From contig JAIRMA010000099.1 of assembly GCA_031259085.1 (NCBI GenBank), positions 1-61,657 on the forward strand: a stretch of DNA of 61,657 bases, written 5' to 3'. The notes under the pieces are model-generated. The model was not told the origin of the DNA. It saw nothing but the letters and a program-made list of their open reading frames with translations, and did not search any database. Origin of the DNA: Christensenellaceae bacterium. Lineage in GTDB: Bacteria; Bacillota; Clostridia; Christensenellales; DTU072. Numbering within the stretch: the first letter of the stretch is position 1; each line of letters starts with the position of its first letter. The position numbers and the translations under genes were made by a program. Below, piece by piece: positions 27,737-40,500 of the stretch.

Positions 27737-27802
27737 CACCAAAGAATGGTGGGGAAAGCTGATAAAGAGTAGAATATCAAAGAAAAGATATACTCTTTTA
27801 AG
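27737..27802 (+). promoter_or_regulatory. structured leader of rpmF
   Basis: Two hairpins lie in the untranslated leader. One is CCACCA-AAGAA-TGGTGG at about 27737-27753. The second is a longer stem AAAGAGTA-G-ATATC / GATAT-ACTCTTT at about 27765-27800, followed by a few T. The second could attenuate transcription or carry an L32-binding site. The ribosome-binding site GGAGGAG follows about 10 nt later. Confidence 0.5.
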
Positions 27803-27822
27803 AAACAGCGGAGGAGAAAAAA

Positions 27823-28014
27823 ATGGCGGTACCAAAAAGAAAAGTTTCAAAACAAAGCGGAAATTCTCGATTTGCAAACTGGAAAATCAAAGCACCAAAT
27901 CTTAGTTCGTGTTCACAGTGTCACGAATTAATAGAGAGTCATACAGTATGCCCAAATTGTGGTTATTATAATGGCATAAAGGTAGTCGAGAAGAAAGTAA
28001 AAGAGAAGAAATAG
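27823..28014 (+). CDS. rpmF: 50S ribosomal protein bL32
   Basis: The 63-aa ribosomal protein has the conserved start MAVPKRKVSKQ, followed by a zinc ribbon: CSQC (about 37-40) and CPNC (about 50-53). This is the four-cysteine, zinc-binding form of L32. GGAGGAG precedes the ATG at a good distance. The usual partner gene yceD (DUF177) is not directly upstream; a long structured leader takes its place. It is convergent with gyrA and shares a terminator with it at 28101-28133. Confidence 0.95.
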   Translation: MAVPKRKVSKQSGNSRFANWKIKAPNLSSCSQCHELIESHTVCPNCGYYNGIKVVEKKVKEKK

Positions 28015-28100
28015 TTTTTAAAAAAACATTTCATATATTTATTGCGAAGGAGCGGGTCAACAAACAGGTTGGGTCGTTTTTTTGCGTTTATAGGAAAACA

Positions 28101-28133
28101 AAAAGAGCCCGTATTATTAATATGGGCTCTTTA
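28101..28133 (+). terminator. bidirectional terminator between rpmF and gyrA
   Basis: AAAGAGCCC-GTATTATTAATAT-GGGCTCTTT is a perfect stem with A and T runs on either side, lying 87 nt after rpmF and 25 nt after gyrA. Confidence 0.8.
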
Positions 28134-28157
28134 ACAGAAAATATTCAAAAGTTATAT

Positions 28158-30671
28158 TTAGCTCTCTTGTGATTCGTCTTGAGATAAAATGTTTGAAGTC
28201 TCAGCCTCGTTATCACGAGGGGCAATGGCAAAGCAAACGACCTTGCTAGCCTCTCTCATGCGCATAAGTTTAACTCCCATTGTGGCTCTACCATGTTTAG
28301 AAATTTGATCGGCGTGGAAACGTATCATCGTACCAGTATCTGAAATAATAATAATATCATCATCTTTAGTCGACACGGTTTTTAAGTTGACAAGCCCACC
28401 AGTCTTCTCATTAAAGATTCCAGCTTTAACGCCCATAATCGCGCGGCTTTTTACCATGAATTCTTGAGGATCACAAAGTTTACCATAACCGTTTTCAGTG
28501 ACGCTCATTATAAGGCATCCGTCTCTAACCACAGCCATATCCACCATTTTATCAGTGCCCTGTAGTTTCATGCCTCTGACCCCATGAGCCGTTCTGCCAG
28601 TTCCTCTAACCTCTGACTCGTTGAATCTTACAGATTTCCCATTCGAAGCGGCAAGAATGATTTCGTCTGCCCCTGAAGTGATTTCAGTTGCAATTAATTC
28701 CTCATTTTCGGCTAGGCTGATCGCAATTTTACCCCCTGGTAAAACCCTGTTGAAAACAGAAATTGGACATTTTTTGATAACACCGCAATTGGTACTCATT
28801 ATTATAAATCCAGAGTCATAAGACTTTACAGTGAGAAGAGATGTAATTTTCTCATCAGGTGCTAGCCTCAACAGATTAACAATTGCCCGCCCTTTTGCGG
28901 TCTTTGTAGCCTCTGGTATTTCATAGGCCTTTAATTTATACACTTTTCCTTTGTTACTAAAGAACAGAAGATCATCATGGGAATAACTGATGAACATCTT
29001 TGTCACAAAATCCTCATCTTTTGTTTTATGTGCATAAACGCCAATACCCCCACGTCCTTGTGCTTTATATTCAGACATTGGCATTCTTTTAATATAGCCT
29101 TGATAAGTTAAAGAGATGACAACGTCCTCTTTTTCTATTAAGTCAGCCATATTGATCCTAGACAAATCATAGCTAATCTCAGATTTTCTAGGTGATTTAA
29201 AAGTAGTTCCAACTTCACTTAGTTCGTTTTTCACAATAGTTTGTACTCTTATGTCTGAAGCTAATATGTCTCGGTAGTCTGCAATTTCTAAAGAGAGTTC
29301 AAGCAATTCTTGACGCGTTTTATCAACTTCTAGGCTTGTTAATCTAGAGAGCCTCATGTCCAGGATTGCATTAGTTTGACGGTCAGATAAAGAAAAAGTT
29401 TCCATCAGGTTGGTAAAAGCAACAGTCCGGTCTTTTGATTTTTTTATAATCTCAACCACATCATCTATATTATCAAGAGCTATAACCAATCCTAATAAGA
29501 TGTGTTCGCGTTCAAGAGCCTTGTTTAATAAGAATTCAGTGCGGCGGACAATAACCACTTTTTGATGGGCTACGTATGCTGAAAGCATCTCTTTTAGATT
29601 CATGATCTTTGGTACGCCTTCATGCAGGGCTAAAAATGTAATCCCGGTAGAGATTTGTAAATCTGTTTGTTTATATAAACTATTGAGCACGACTTCTGCA
29701 TTAGCGTCACGTTTTACATCTATAACCATGCGCATCCCAAACCGGTCAGATTCATCATTTAAATGTGAAATCCCAGTTAATTTCTTAGCACGCACTTGTT
29801 CACCCATCGCTGCTAAAAGGTTTGCTTTGTTGACCTGGAAAGGTAGCTCTGATACAATGATTCTACTATGGCCATCGTGTTCTACGATCTCACATTTTGA
29901 TCTGATTACGATGCCGCCTTTGCCTGTTTTATAGGCTTGCCAAACCCCGTCACAGCCCATTATAATGCCGCCTGTTGGATAATCTGGGCATGGTATAAAT
30001 TTAATCAGTTCATCTATAGAAATATCAGGGTTATCGATTAACGCGACGGTTGCATTAATGACTTCTCCTAAGTTATGTGGAGGGATACTAGTTGCCATTC
30101 CAACAGCGATGCCTTCACTACCATTAACTAACAGGTTAGGAAATCTAGCTGGTAATACGACTGGTTGTGTTAGCGTGTCATCAAAGTTTGGATATACATC
30201 AACTGTATTCTTATCTAAATCACGCAGTAATTCTCCAGCGATCCTCGATAATCGAGACTCCGTATAACGCGCAGCGGCTGCAGTGTCACCATCAACAGAC
30301 CCGAAGTTACCATGTCCATCGATTAGTGGCATTCGCATTGTGAAGTCTTGGGCCATTCTTACAAGGGCGTCATAGATTGAAGAGTCCCCATGTGGATGGA
30401 ATTTACCTAAAACCTCACCCACCGTTCTAGCACATTTTTTATAGGGTTTATCATGAGTGTTTCCAATCTCACTCATTGCATAAAGAATTCGTCTATGCAC
30501 AGGTTTAAGTCCATCCCTCACGTCTGGGATTGCGCGACTCACATTAACTGCCATAGCATAACTAATAAAAGATTTAGTCATTTCATCTTTTACTGTTATT
30601 GGTACAATTTTTGTTTTAGATAGAGCCTCTTGAATACGCTCCATATCCAAACCTTTTCTGTCTTTTGCCAT
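28158..30671 (-). CDS. gyrA: DNA gyrase subunit A
   Basis: The 837-aa breakage-reunion subunit of gyrase introduces negative supercoils with GyrB. The active-site tyrosine is Y136 in [10 protein letters not shown]. The quinolone-determining region reads [10 protein letters not shown] (about 92-101), with serine and aspartate at the usual sensitive positions. The C-terminal DNA-wrapping domain carries the GyrA-box-like QGRGGIG, which marks gyrase rather than topoisomerase IV. It lies 39 bp after gyrB on the same strand and ends at a terminator shared with rpmF. The start has an AGGTAAAA region rather than a strong Shine-Dalgarno. Confidence 0.96.
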   Translation of the reverse strand: MAKDRKGLDMERIQEALSKTKIVPITVKDEMTKSFISYAMAVNVSRAIPDVRDGLKPVHRRILYAMSEIGNTHDKPYKKCARTVGEVLGKFHPHGDSSIYDALVRMAQDFTMRMPLIDGHGNFGSVDGDTAAAARYTESRLSRIAGELLRDLDKNTVDVYPNFDDTLTQPVVLPARFPNLLVNGSEGIAVGMATSIPPHNLGEVINATVALIDNPDISIDELIKFIPCPDYPTGGIIMGCDGVWQAYKTGKGGIVIRSKCEIVEHDGHSRIIVSELPFQVNKANLLAAMGEQVRAKKLTGISHLNDESDRFGMRMVIDVKRDANAEVVLNSLYKQTDLQISTGITFLALHEGVPKIMNLKEMLSAYVAHQKVVIVRRTEFLLNKALEREHILLGLVIALDNIDDVVEIIKKSKDRTVAFTNLMETFSLSDRQTNAILDMRLSRLTSLEVDKTRQELLELSLEIADYRDILASDIRVQTIVKNELSEVGTTFKSPRKSEISYDLSRINMADLIEKEDVVISLTYQGYIKRMPMSEYKAQGRGGIGVYAHKTKDEDFVTKMFISYSHDDLLFFSNKGKVYKLKAYEIPEATKTAKGRAIVNLLRLAPDEKITSLLTVKSYDSGFIIMSTNCGVIKKCPISVFNRVLPGGKIAISLAENEELIATEITSGADEIILAASNGKSVRFNESEVRGTGRTAHGVRGMKLQGTDKMVDMAVVRDGCLIMSVTENGYGKLCDPQEFMVKSRAIMGVKAGIFNEKTGGLVNLKTVSTKDDDIIIISDTGTMIRFHADQISKHGRATMGVKLMRMREASKVVCFAIAPRDNEAETSNILSQDESQES

Positions 30672-30710
30672 TTTTACCTCGTGGTTTTAAATTTATCAGT
30701 TAGTAGAAAA

Positions 30711-33034
<2,324 letters not shown>

Positions 33035-35650
33035 TCAAAGTTGCTTTTCATCATTTCTTATAAACAAATTTTCAACAACAGGTGTTGAGACAACTGAAAA
33101 GCTAGCCCTCTCGCGGGTAGCGGAGATTAAGAAGCATGAGCCCTGAGGATTACTCGTTATTTCATCTTGTTCTGCTGTATTTATGCCTCCAGATTTTTCA
33201 TAAAGAGTTACAAGTCTATGGATATCTTGAGGAGGTAAATTAAAGATGAAAGAATACTGGCAGTTTGCAAAGATTGCTTGAGTTTTAGAAGATACTTCTT
33301 GGTTTGCTGTGCCGTCTCCTAGATTTTGTGTTATAAAGAATAACGATCCTGCATATTTTCTAATGCGTTTAGCCATTTGGAATAGGAAGTCTAAAGCAAT
33401 AGGAAATTTTGGATCTGTAAAGGCATGTGCTTCGTCTGCTACTATAACCGTTCGCACAAGTTTTTTCCTGTCACGGTTTTTGTCTCTGGTGTTAATTATT
33501 TCTTGCTCTAAAAAACGCATGACTAAAAGCATTTGTGCGTTAGCCACGATCTGATTTTTATTAGCAAGCAGTGACTGAAAGTTGAAAACTGTAAATTCCC
33601 TGTCCGCACTGAGCGTAGAAAACCCATTCCACAGTGATGAATAACGTCCACCAGTTGCGAATTTTGAGATGTAAGTCTCTGCGCGTTGCAAATTTTGTGT
33701 TAGGTGTGGGTTTGAAGTTGTTTTTACGTTTCTTAACTTGGACTGCACCACACTTAACAAATCATCAAAGACAGGAAATTGATCTGGTCTAAGGGTAGTG
33801 AAATCAGTATTTTCACTAATTCCTCTTTTTGAGTAACTCTCTATTATAAGATTATTAACAAGCTCAAGCGTATCTGGGGAAATACCCTCTAATGTAATTT
33901 TAAAGAAACTCTCTAAAGCTATTAAATGATTTGTAAAGACACTTTCGCTTGTGGCAGTTTTTCCGTCATCTGTTAAGAGTCCATATATATGAAAAGGATT
34001 AATTCGGCCTTGAGTCGCCGCTCCCACATCTATTTTAGCCCCGCCCACATTATTGCAAAGAGTGGAAAACTCGTTTTCGACATCCAATATAAAGACCCGC
34101 CAATCGTCTGCAAAAAGGTTTGTAATAATAGTCTTTGCAGCATAGGATTTTCCGCTCCCAGGTTTTCCTAGGATTAAACAATTAGAATTTGTGTGATTAC
34201 CATCGCGCTTAGATATATCTAGCGCTACGGGATACTGATTGCAACCTAATACAATCCCATCTGGCATATCTATTATTGAAGTTGAGACAAAAGGGAAAAC
34301 GGCAGCTAGAGATGAAGAATTGATCCCGCGTTCAAAGCGTTTAAGAACTCGGGTAGCTGATATGTTTGAAGCTAAAAAGCCTTGCATCTGCATGGATCTA
34401 AGGAGAGATAATTTAAAGCCACAGCTGATGATTTTGTGTCGAATAGCGCGGCGGACCGCCACAGATGGTTCTTTATTGTTATTAAAAGCTGTTATTGTAA
34501 TGGAACAATCAAAGAGGGATTCATTTTCATTTTGTATTGCTTGCAGGGTAGATGCCATTGTTTCAAGATGGCTCTCATTTGCAACAACCTCACTAGCTTT
34601 AGCGATATCAGATTCTCTACTGCCGATTTCGTTTACTGCTTTATCGATGCGTCTAATTGCTTTGATCCTGTCGATTGGGCGGATCTTTAAGACGACTTTA
34701 GTGTTGTTTATGTTAAACATATCTGCGCCCCAAGCGTTGCTAACAGATAAAGGATAATCTGATATTGCTACACTAAAGGCCTCGACATCATCTGCTGTGT
34801 AGGAGGAGGATGAAAATTTGATTTTTTTAGGGATAATATAGTCAATAAAGTTTTCTGGCTTAACGTCCAAAATTTCACGCTCATCAAAGAATCTGGTGTT
34901 ACAATATTTTAGAAAGTTTACTGTCTCTCTAGCATTAGTAGCCTCTGCTACCAATTCGCACTGATGGAGAATTGATACGGCAAGCGATACAGTTTCTTGT
35001 AAGCGTTTTTCAGTGGATCCATAAAAAACAAAATAGAAGAAAGGCCTATATTGTTTATCTAGATTATTAAGTCTATCAATTTGTTCTATTCTCGATTTAA
35101 GAATAGACCGTTTCACATCAGCAGTAGCAAGATTTACTTTTTCAAAAAGCGAAGCGGAAAAAGGATCAAGATTTAAAGGTCTATCAATCTTTACTAAATC
35201 CAATGCCCCATCGTCATCTACTAGTCTTAAGAGCCTCTCTAGAACAGAAATTTTGTTGTTTTGAGCGTGCTCAGTCAAGAGAGAAAATTCGATTTGCCCA
35301 ACTGAGATGACTTTAGAAAAGTAGTCAGGATAAACGATAGTTCCATCGTCAAAGATTTTTGTATAAGGAATGAGTCTTTTGATTTCATTGCCCGTATAGT
35401 TTTTTTGAGCGAACAAAAATTGGATTACAGAACCAACGTGGGTATAGAATCGGCCTTCTCCTGTAATTGGGGCAAACAGAAGACCTAAGGGAATTGCTAA
35501 ACCAATTACGATGAAGATCTTGCCAGGGATTGAAGAAAAAGCTATTATGCCAAGGAAGAGTAGGCAAAACCCAGCCACAACAAAATCTGACATTGTGAGT
35601 CCTTTTATAATAGTAGCTTTAACCTTTGTGTTTTTTGGAATTACTCTCAT
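33035..35650 (-). CDS. VirB4-family ATPase fused to a VirB3/PrgI-like membrane segment
   Basis: The 871-aa protein combines two N-terminal transmembrane helices (about residues 22-60: FVVAGFCLLFLGIIAF and KIFIVIGLAIPLGLLF), resembling the small PrgI/VirB3 protein, with a complete VirB4 ATPase. Walker A is GKPGSGKS (about 495-502) and Walker B is VIVADEAHAF (about 735-744), followed by FFITQNLGD. It should power assembly or transport in a type IV secretion machine at the membrane. The start at 35650 is chosen because it has AAAGGA upstream and follows the previous stop codon by 4 nt. Upstream in-frame ATGs lie inside the VirB6-like gene. It is the last gene of the island and has the only intact ATPase motifs in it. 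Confidence 0.88.
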   Translation of the reverse strand: MRVIPKNTKVKATIIKGLTMSDFVVAGFCLLFLGIIAFSSIPGKIFIVIGLAIPLGLLFAPITGEGRFYTHVGSVIQFLFAQKNYTGNEIKRLIPYTKIFDDGTIVYPDYFSKVISVGQIEFSLLTEHAQNNKISVLERLLRLVDDDGALDLVKIDRPLNLDPFSASLFEKVNLATADVKRSILKSRIEQIDRLNNLDKQYRPFFYFVFYGSTEKRLQETVSLAVSILHQCELVAEATNARETVNFLKYCNTRFFDEREILDVKPENFIDYIIPKKIKFSSSSYTADDVEAFSVAISDYPLSVSNAWGADMFNINNTKVVLKIRPIDRIKAIRRIDKAVNEIGSRESDIAKASEVVANESHLETMASTLQAIQNENESLFDCSITITAFNNNKEPSVAVRRAIRHKIISCGFKLSLLRSMQMQGFLASNISATRVLKRFERGINSSSLAAVFPFVSTSIIDMPDGIVLGCNQYPVALDISKRDGNHTNSNCLILGKPGSGKSYAAKTIITNLFADDWRVFILDVENEFSTLCNNVGGAKIDVGAATQGRINPFHIYGLLTDDGKTATSESVFTNHLIALESFFKITLEGISPDTLELVNNLIIESYSKRGISENTDFTTLRPDQFPVFDDLLSVVQSKLRNVKTTSNPHLTQNLQRAETYISKFATGGRYSSLWNGFSTLSADREFTVFNFQSLLANKNQIVANAQMLLVMRFLEQEIINTRDKNRDRKKLVRTVIVADEAHAFTDPKFPIALDFLFQMAKRIRKYAGSLFFITQNLGDGTANQEVSSKTQAIFANCQYSFIFNLPPQDIHRLVTLYEKSGGINTAEQDEITSNPQGSCFLISATRERASFSVVSTPVVENLFIRNDEKQL

Positions 35651-35654
35651 AATA

Positions 35655-37082
35655 CTAATCCTTTTTGTTTGAATCAACAGATCCAGATGGTGTATTTTTC
35701 TCAGGTAGTGCAAGAGATTTTTGAGCGGACTCTTTATTTTGTGTTTGATTTGATGAATTTGAGGCATATCCACTTGATGTATTAGCCCCGCCTTTTAACG
35801 CATATTTTAAGGATTTGTCTGTCAGTTTTGCCATTACTTTTAGTCCAGCATATCGAGCTAGGCCAGTAGTCACGTTACTAAGACCTGCGGCAAACTTTCC
35901 GGCACTAGATAAGGTTGAAGCGTTCATACCACCTTGTGTTACTGAAGTGCCGTTTGCAATAGCAGTTTGTTGTTTTTTGTGAGCAACGCTTCGTATAGAA
36001 TCTCTCATTTGAGTAATAGCGCTAACACCCCCTCCATTATTAGAATTGACACTAGCTTTCACGTTTTGGGTCTTGCCAAGACCAATGACTGATGAAAACA
36101 ATGTTGAAGCACCGGCAGCAGAAAAAACGCCACCTATTATCAATAAAAATGAGAGTATTGTATTAGCTGACGAATTCTCCCCAGCGGCAGTCAAACTCTC
36201 TAGAGCCGTTCCAAACATATTAAAAACATTGAATGATATAACTGTGCCATAGATAGATAAAATTTTGCCAGTGAGATTCTCCCGCCAGGATTTGAAGCGT
36301 TCTCCATCATCAAGAGGCATAGAAGATATAGTAAAAGGCATGACGAGATACAGTAAAATAACATCGAAAATCCGTCGCGTTAGTTTAAGTAGCATTGAAG
36401 CAATAATGATCACAAGGATCAATGACACAATAAACAAAAGGAAGATATTAGTTTTATATAGATCTACGATCCCACCGCCTAGATAAGTCTCCCCGTGAAG
36501 AAAATATTCAATAGAACCATCCTCTCCCTCTTTCTCTATAGTAGTGTTAGGTGCAATTTCGAAACCCGCAGGAGTAGATATATAAAAGCCAAACACATCT
36601 AAAGCAAGAGAGTTAGGATTAAAATCTTCTGGACCATATCCATCTCTCCACCCTGACTCTGCAACACAGAGCTTCATAATACGTTGAGAAAATGTCATGT
36701 TATATTCAAAAGTTGTTGCATTATCAACAGTCTTTAGAAGAACGTTAGATACAGCAATCCCACCAAAAACTACAGCTTGGGTTATAAACATTGATAAAAC
36801 TGCGCCAAAAAAAGTGCCGATGATTTTTGTTTGACGACGTTTAGGATCCGACATTGTCTTTATTAGGGCTACAACTGTCAGGATTGCAAGAGAAGCCAGA
36901 GATATTATTACAATGTAGATCCAAGCAGAAGAGATAGCATCATTTTTAATGAAGGATGAGACTAAATCTGTATCACCACTGCCTAAGCCTGCTAGGAATC
37001 TAAACAGAACATTCATGCCGTCGAGCAAACTCAACATCGCAAAAGAAATTTGCGCAAAGAATTTTTTAATCATTACTTCCAT
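35655..37082 (-). CDS. VirB6/TrbL-like polytopic channel protein (Mbov_0396-like)
   Basis: The 475-aa protein has about seven hydrophobic segments. Its core, RRIFDVILLYLVMPFTISSMPLDDGERFKSWRENLTGK in consecutive pieces, is typical of the VirB6-like proteins of Gram-positive and mycoplasma conjugative elements (called Mbov_0396 family there). It should form part of the inner-membrane channel. The last 130 residues are polar and low-complexity (S, N, K, Q rich) and probably cytoplasmic. It lies 59 bp after the pilin-like gene, with a strong hairpin between them, and 4 bp before the VirB4 gene. A second in-frame ATG at codon 4 with GGAAG upstream is an alternative start. Confidence 0.8.
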   Translation of the reverse strand: MEVMIKKFFAQISFAMLSLLDGMNVLFRFLAGLGSGDTDLVSSFIKNDAISSAWIYIVIISLASLAILTVVALIKTMSDPKRRQTKIIGTFFGAVLSMFITQAVVFGGIAVSNVLLKTVDNATTFEYNMTFSQRIMKLCVAESGWRDGYGPEDFNPNSLALDVFGFYISTPAGFEIAPNTTIEKEGEDGSIEYFLHGETYLGGGIVDLYKTNIFLLFIVSLILVIIIASMLLKLTRRIFDVILLYLVMPFTISSMPLDDGERFKSWRENLTGKILSIYGTVISFNVFNMFGTALESLTAAGENSSANTILSFLLIIGGVFSAAGASTLFSSVIGLGKTQNVKASVNSNNGGGVSAITQMRDSIRSVAHKKQQTAIANGTSVTQGGMNASTLSSAGKFAAGLSNVTTGLARYAGLKVMAKLTDKSLKYALKGGANTSSGYASNSSNQTQNKESAQKSLALPEKNTPSGSVDSNKKD

Positions 37083-37097
37083 ACTTAAACCAGCCTT

Positions 37098-37121
37098 TGC
37101 GGGCTCTTAATAGAGCCCGCA
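37098..37121 (-). promoter_or_regulatory. operon-internal hairpin after the pilin-like gene
   Basis: TGCGGGCTCT-TAAT-AGAGCCCGCA is a perfect 10-bp GC-rich stem in the short gap after the pilin gene. No T run follows on the minus strand, so it is more likely a 3'-end stabiliser or processing site than a terminator. Confidence 0.7.
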
Positions 37122-37140
37122 CAAATAATAGACTATTAAT

Positions 37141-37458
37141 TTACATAGTAGTTTCCATCCAGTTGCCTAACCAGCTTATAAGACCGACTACGACCACAGA
37201 TAAAACGAATATAAGCACAACACCGAGTATAAAGTTCTTTAAATAGGCTTTTGCCTCACGTTGCTTTTCCTGGTTGCCAGCCTGCCACCATTTAAGACCT
37301 ATATAGGCTGCCCAGAACACTACTAGTGCAGATATGACTGCAATTATGTACGGATAGAAATTTTTAAGCAACTGGGTTAAATTGTTAGTCAATTTATCCA
37401 GGGCTTGTGCATCATTAGATGCTAGCGCAGAGAGCGCTGATAAAAATGAATTTTTCAT
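37141..37458 (-). CDS. VirB2/pilin-like small membrane protein (Mbov_0395-like)
   Basis: The 105-aa protein has two transmembrane helices (about residues 35-58 and 77-97) separated by a short basic, hydrophilic loop (QAGNQEKQREAKAYLK). This is the architecture of VirB2-type pilins and of the Mbov_0395 family found next to Mbov_0396 in conjugative elements. It should assemble into, or line, the secretion channel or a surface fibre. AAAGGAGAT precedes the ATG. It lies directly before the VirB6-like gene and after the giant surface protein gene. A hairpin after its stop could raise the stability of this part of the mRNA, which would fit a pilin needed in many copies. Confidence 0.78.
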   Translation of the reverse strand: MKNSFLSALSALASNDAQALDKLTNNLTQLLKNFYPYIIAVISALVVFWAAYIGLKWWQAGNQEKQREAKAYLKNFILGVVLIFVLSVVVVGLISWLGNWMETTM

Positions 37459-37474
37459 TTTTGTATTGATCTCC

Positions 37475-37514
37475 TTTGTTGATATTTATTTTTGTTTGTT
37501 GATACTTATTTTTG
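37475..37514. repeat. two tandem 20-bp repeats upstream of the pilin-like gene
   Basis: TTTGTTGATATTTATTTTTG (37475-37494) is followed at once by a copy with one change (37495-37514). The core CCTTTGTTGATATT also occurs at 51687-51700, upstream of the VirD4-like gene. This may be a shared regulatory or processing site of the island. Confidence 0.55.
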
Positions 37515-37583
37515 TTTGGCGAATAAGCCTTGTATAATAATTGGTTATGATGAATTAATGTTAGTCATAGATTAAAGCCTCCT

Positions 37584-40500
37584 TTATGATGCTTTTACGA
37601 ATCTTCCACGAATAATAAAGAATACAGCTAAAGCTAAGAGGACACCTCCTACACAGATTAAAACAATTGTAAAGGGATTCAACTGCTTTATAACCGCAAA
37701 CTCATATACTCTTACATTACCAAGCTCATCAGTCAAGATTATTTTATATGAACCGCTCTCTTCTATGGCCCCTGGGATCAAGAAATCTTCTATTAATGTA
37801 CCGTCTTTGTATAGCTCGGCAGTTACATTACTCTTTGAAAGATTTGATAGCGAAACCACACCGTTTTTCTCTGTGATTTTTACTTCAGGAGGGGTGCAGT
37901 CTACGGTTTGTACTAACTGATACTCTTTGCCGCTTGATAATGATTTTAATGTGATATAGTAAGTCCCAGAGTCGATAAAATTTATTTTGTTACTAGTCAC
38001 AGGACACGAAACTAATCCTAATGTAACACTTTTTATTTCAAATTGTTCTGGGATGACAAGAGACAGTTCCTTAACACGTGTGGGCAGTATAGTAAAGTCC
38101 AAAACAGATACATTTTTAGCAAGATCAGTAGCCGTTACGATATAGCGCCCCACTGCCTCAAATCTATCGTTCATTTGAATGGCCTCCCCATTCAAGAGTG
38201 CCGTCGCTTTAACAGGCTCATCGTATGATAATTTTACGGCTGATGTAGTTAACAGGTTGTTTTCAACAGAGGCAGTCATGCTAACGCTCTTGTCAATTGT
38301 GATGGATATTGTTGCAATATTGCCAGCAGGATCAACTGCTTTGAAATAATATAAGCCTTCTGCAGAGTAAGTACTGCCATGTGTTATGTATTGTAGTGAA
38401 GTTTCGTAATTGAATGACGTCTCAGATATAATTGCAGTATTGTCATCTGTAGTTATGTTGATGTCCTCATTTGTTAAACCATTTTCTATATTAGATATAG
38501 TGAACTTAGGTGTTACCAAATCTATTATCAAAGTAAAATCAATCATATTTCCAAACAGGTCCTCAATAATTACTGAGTATGTCCCATGCTCTTCTAAAAC
38601 AGAGCCTTGTGGGAGGGAGACTCCATTAAGTAAGCAATAATAATTTTTAGAGTCCTCTAAGACCTTAATCATTATGGATTGATTAGTTATAAAGGAACCG
38701 TCTGCCAATTTAACTACTTGCTTATTAAAGTCAAAGGAAACTTCGCTGTCAAGGTAAATCTCAAAGGTCGATTCGTTGCCAACTTTATCTTTTACTGTGA
38801 ATGAATGTAATCCGTTAGCAGTAATAAGCGTTCCATTAATGTAAGAGTTAGTAACACCAGAATCCTTAGAAACATATCCCAGGACAGAAACCTCTGCCCA
38901 TTCAATTTTGAATGGTGTATTAATAGAGCTGCCCGCAGAAATTTCTGTCTGCCCTGTTAAAATGCGATATAATGGGGGCTCGGCATCTAACTCAAAGGAA
39001 TATTCTAAATATATACCAGGATCAGTCTTAGATGCTAATACCAAAAGGTATTTAATGGTTTTGCCAGATTGTGGATTAAATGTTGCAATATAGGTGTTTA
39101 TAGGAGAGTCGTAGACAGGGAATATTTCCGAGGTTGGAATTTTCGCCCCAGATGGAACTACTGTATATATAGTTAAGTTGAACTCATCAGCATAAGAGAA
39201 AGTGACAGTTTTGCCAGACACACCCTTATTTGAAACACCAGAGAGCAACCCTGACGGCATGTCTTTTTCGAAGAAAATAGGTTCAAATTCTGTGGTTCTA
39301 CCATAGATATCTGTGATTATAAAGGTATATTTGCCACCACTGGTGATTTCGTAATATGTATTGTAAATATCAATTGCTCTACCCTCAGAATCTGTTTCTA
39401 AATATTCTATACTGCCATCAGAGAAAATTTTTGCAAGTTTTAAAGAGGTGAAAGCGTTATATTGATCATTTTTGTAAATGTAAACGGTTAATTTGTTTTC
39501 TGATGCCGATAGTGATGAATATAACCACGATGGAATTTTCCCAGCCACGATAACATTAAATCTAAGAGTGTTGTATGATCTATCAAATATTGTGACAGTA
39601 TATAATCCTGACCCCAGCGTGGAGTTCAAGACAGGAAGGGTGTCGCCTTTTGTGTAAAGGCCATAGAAACTTGTAGAGGTAATAGAAATCCCGATGAAAT
39701 CAGAATCCATATTATCAAACAACTCAACGACACTAAACTCATTAACATAGAATACCCCACTCATGACCCCTATTAAATCTTTAGTTATAACCTGAACTGA
39801 ATTGCCGTCATCTCGCAGGATCGATGCTGATATAGTAGGCTCTGCAAAATCTATGAATAAAACAGCTGATTCCTCATTGCCACAAAGATCACGTTCAGAA
39901 TAAAGATAATACCCCTCATAAAGATGGCCATTTTCGTTGAGCAGAGATTCTAAAGACACCCCATATTTAATTGCAAATTGAACGGGAGTGACTAAACCAA
40001 CACTTGAGGCTATAAAGGTAAGCGTTGCACTGACTGGAGACAAGGCGGAGTTTGAGACAGGAACATATTCTTTTCTAACGAGATAGAGTGGAGTTTTGGA
40101 GTCTATAAAGAGAGGTTTAATGGGCGAGTTAGCAGTGAGTGATGAATAAATCGTATCATAGGTGTTTTGATAATCACTAAATGAAAAAGTTTTTCTGCTT
40201 GATATATATTTTTTAGCATAGTACTCAACAGCAAGGTCTAAAGCCTCGTATGAGTCGTATTTGAGTATTACAGTTTCATTTGAAGTAGAGACATACGTTA
40301 TGACATCGCCTACCATCACAACACGATACTCTTTTTCTTGAGCCTTAGCAAAAGCTAGGGCCTCCTCCCAATTAGGGAAACTATATGACCCTGCTATATT
40401 AGGTTTAGAAGTTACTGCAAAAATGTTATATGGCAGATCCACAGTGTACCATGTGCTCTGTTTAAAACTCTCTTCGATTAAATCTATGTTTTTAAAGTTA

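Noticed and set aside
37584-37700. Sortase-anchoring signal (LPXTG type) at the end of the giant surface protein
   Set aside because: No such motif is present; the C-terminus is only a membrane helix with a short basic tail.
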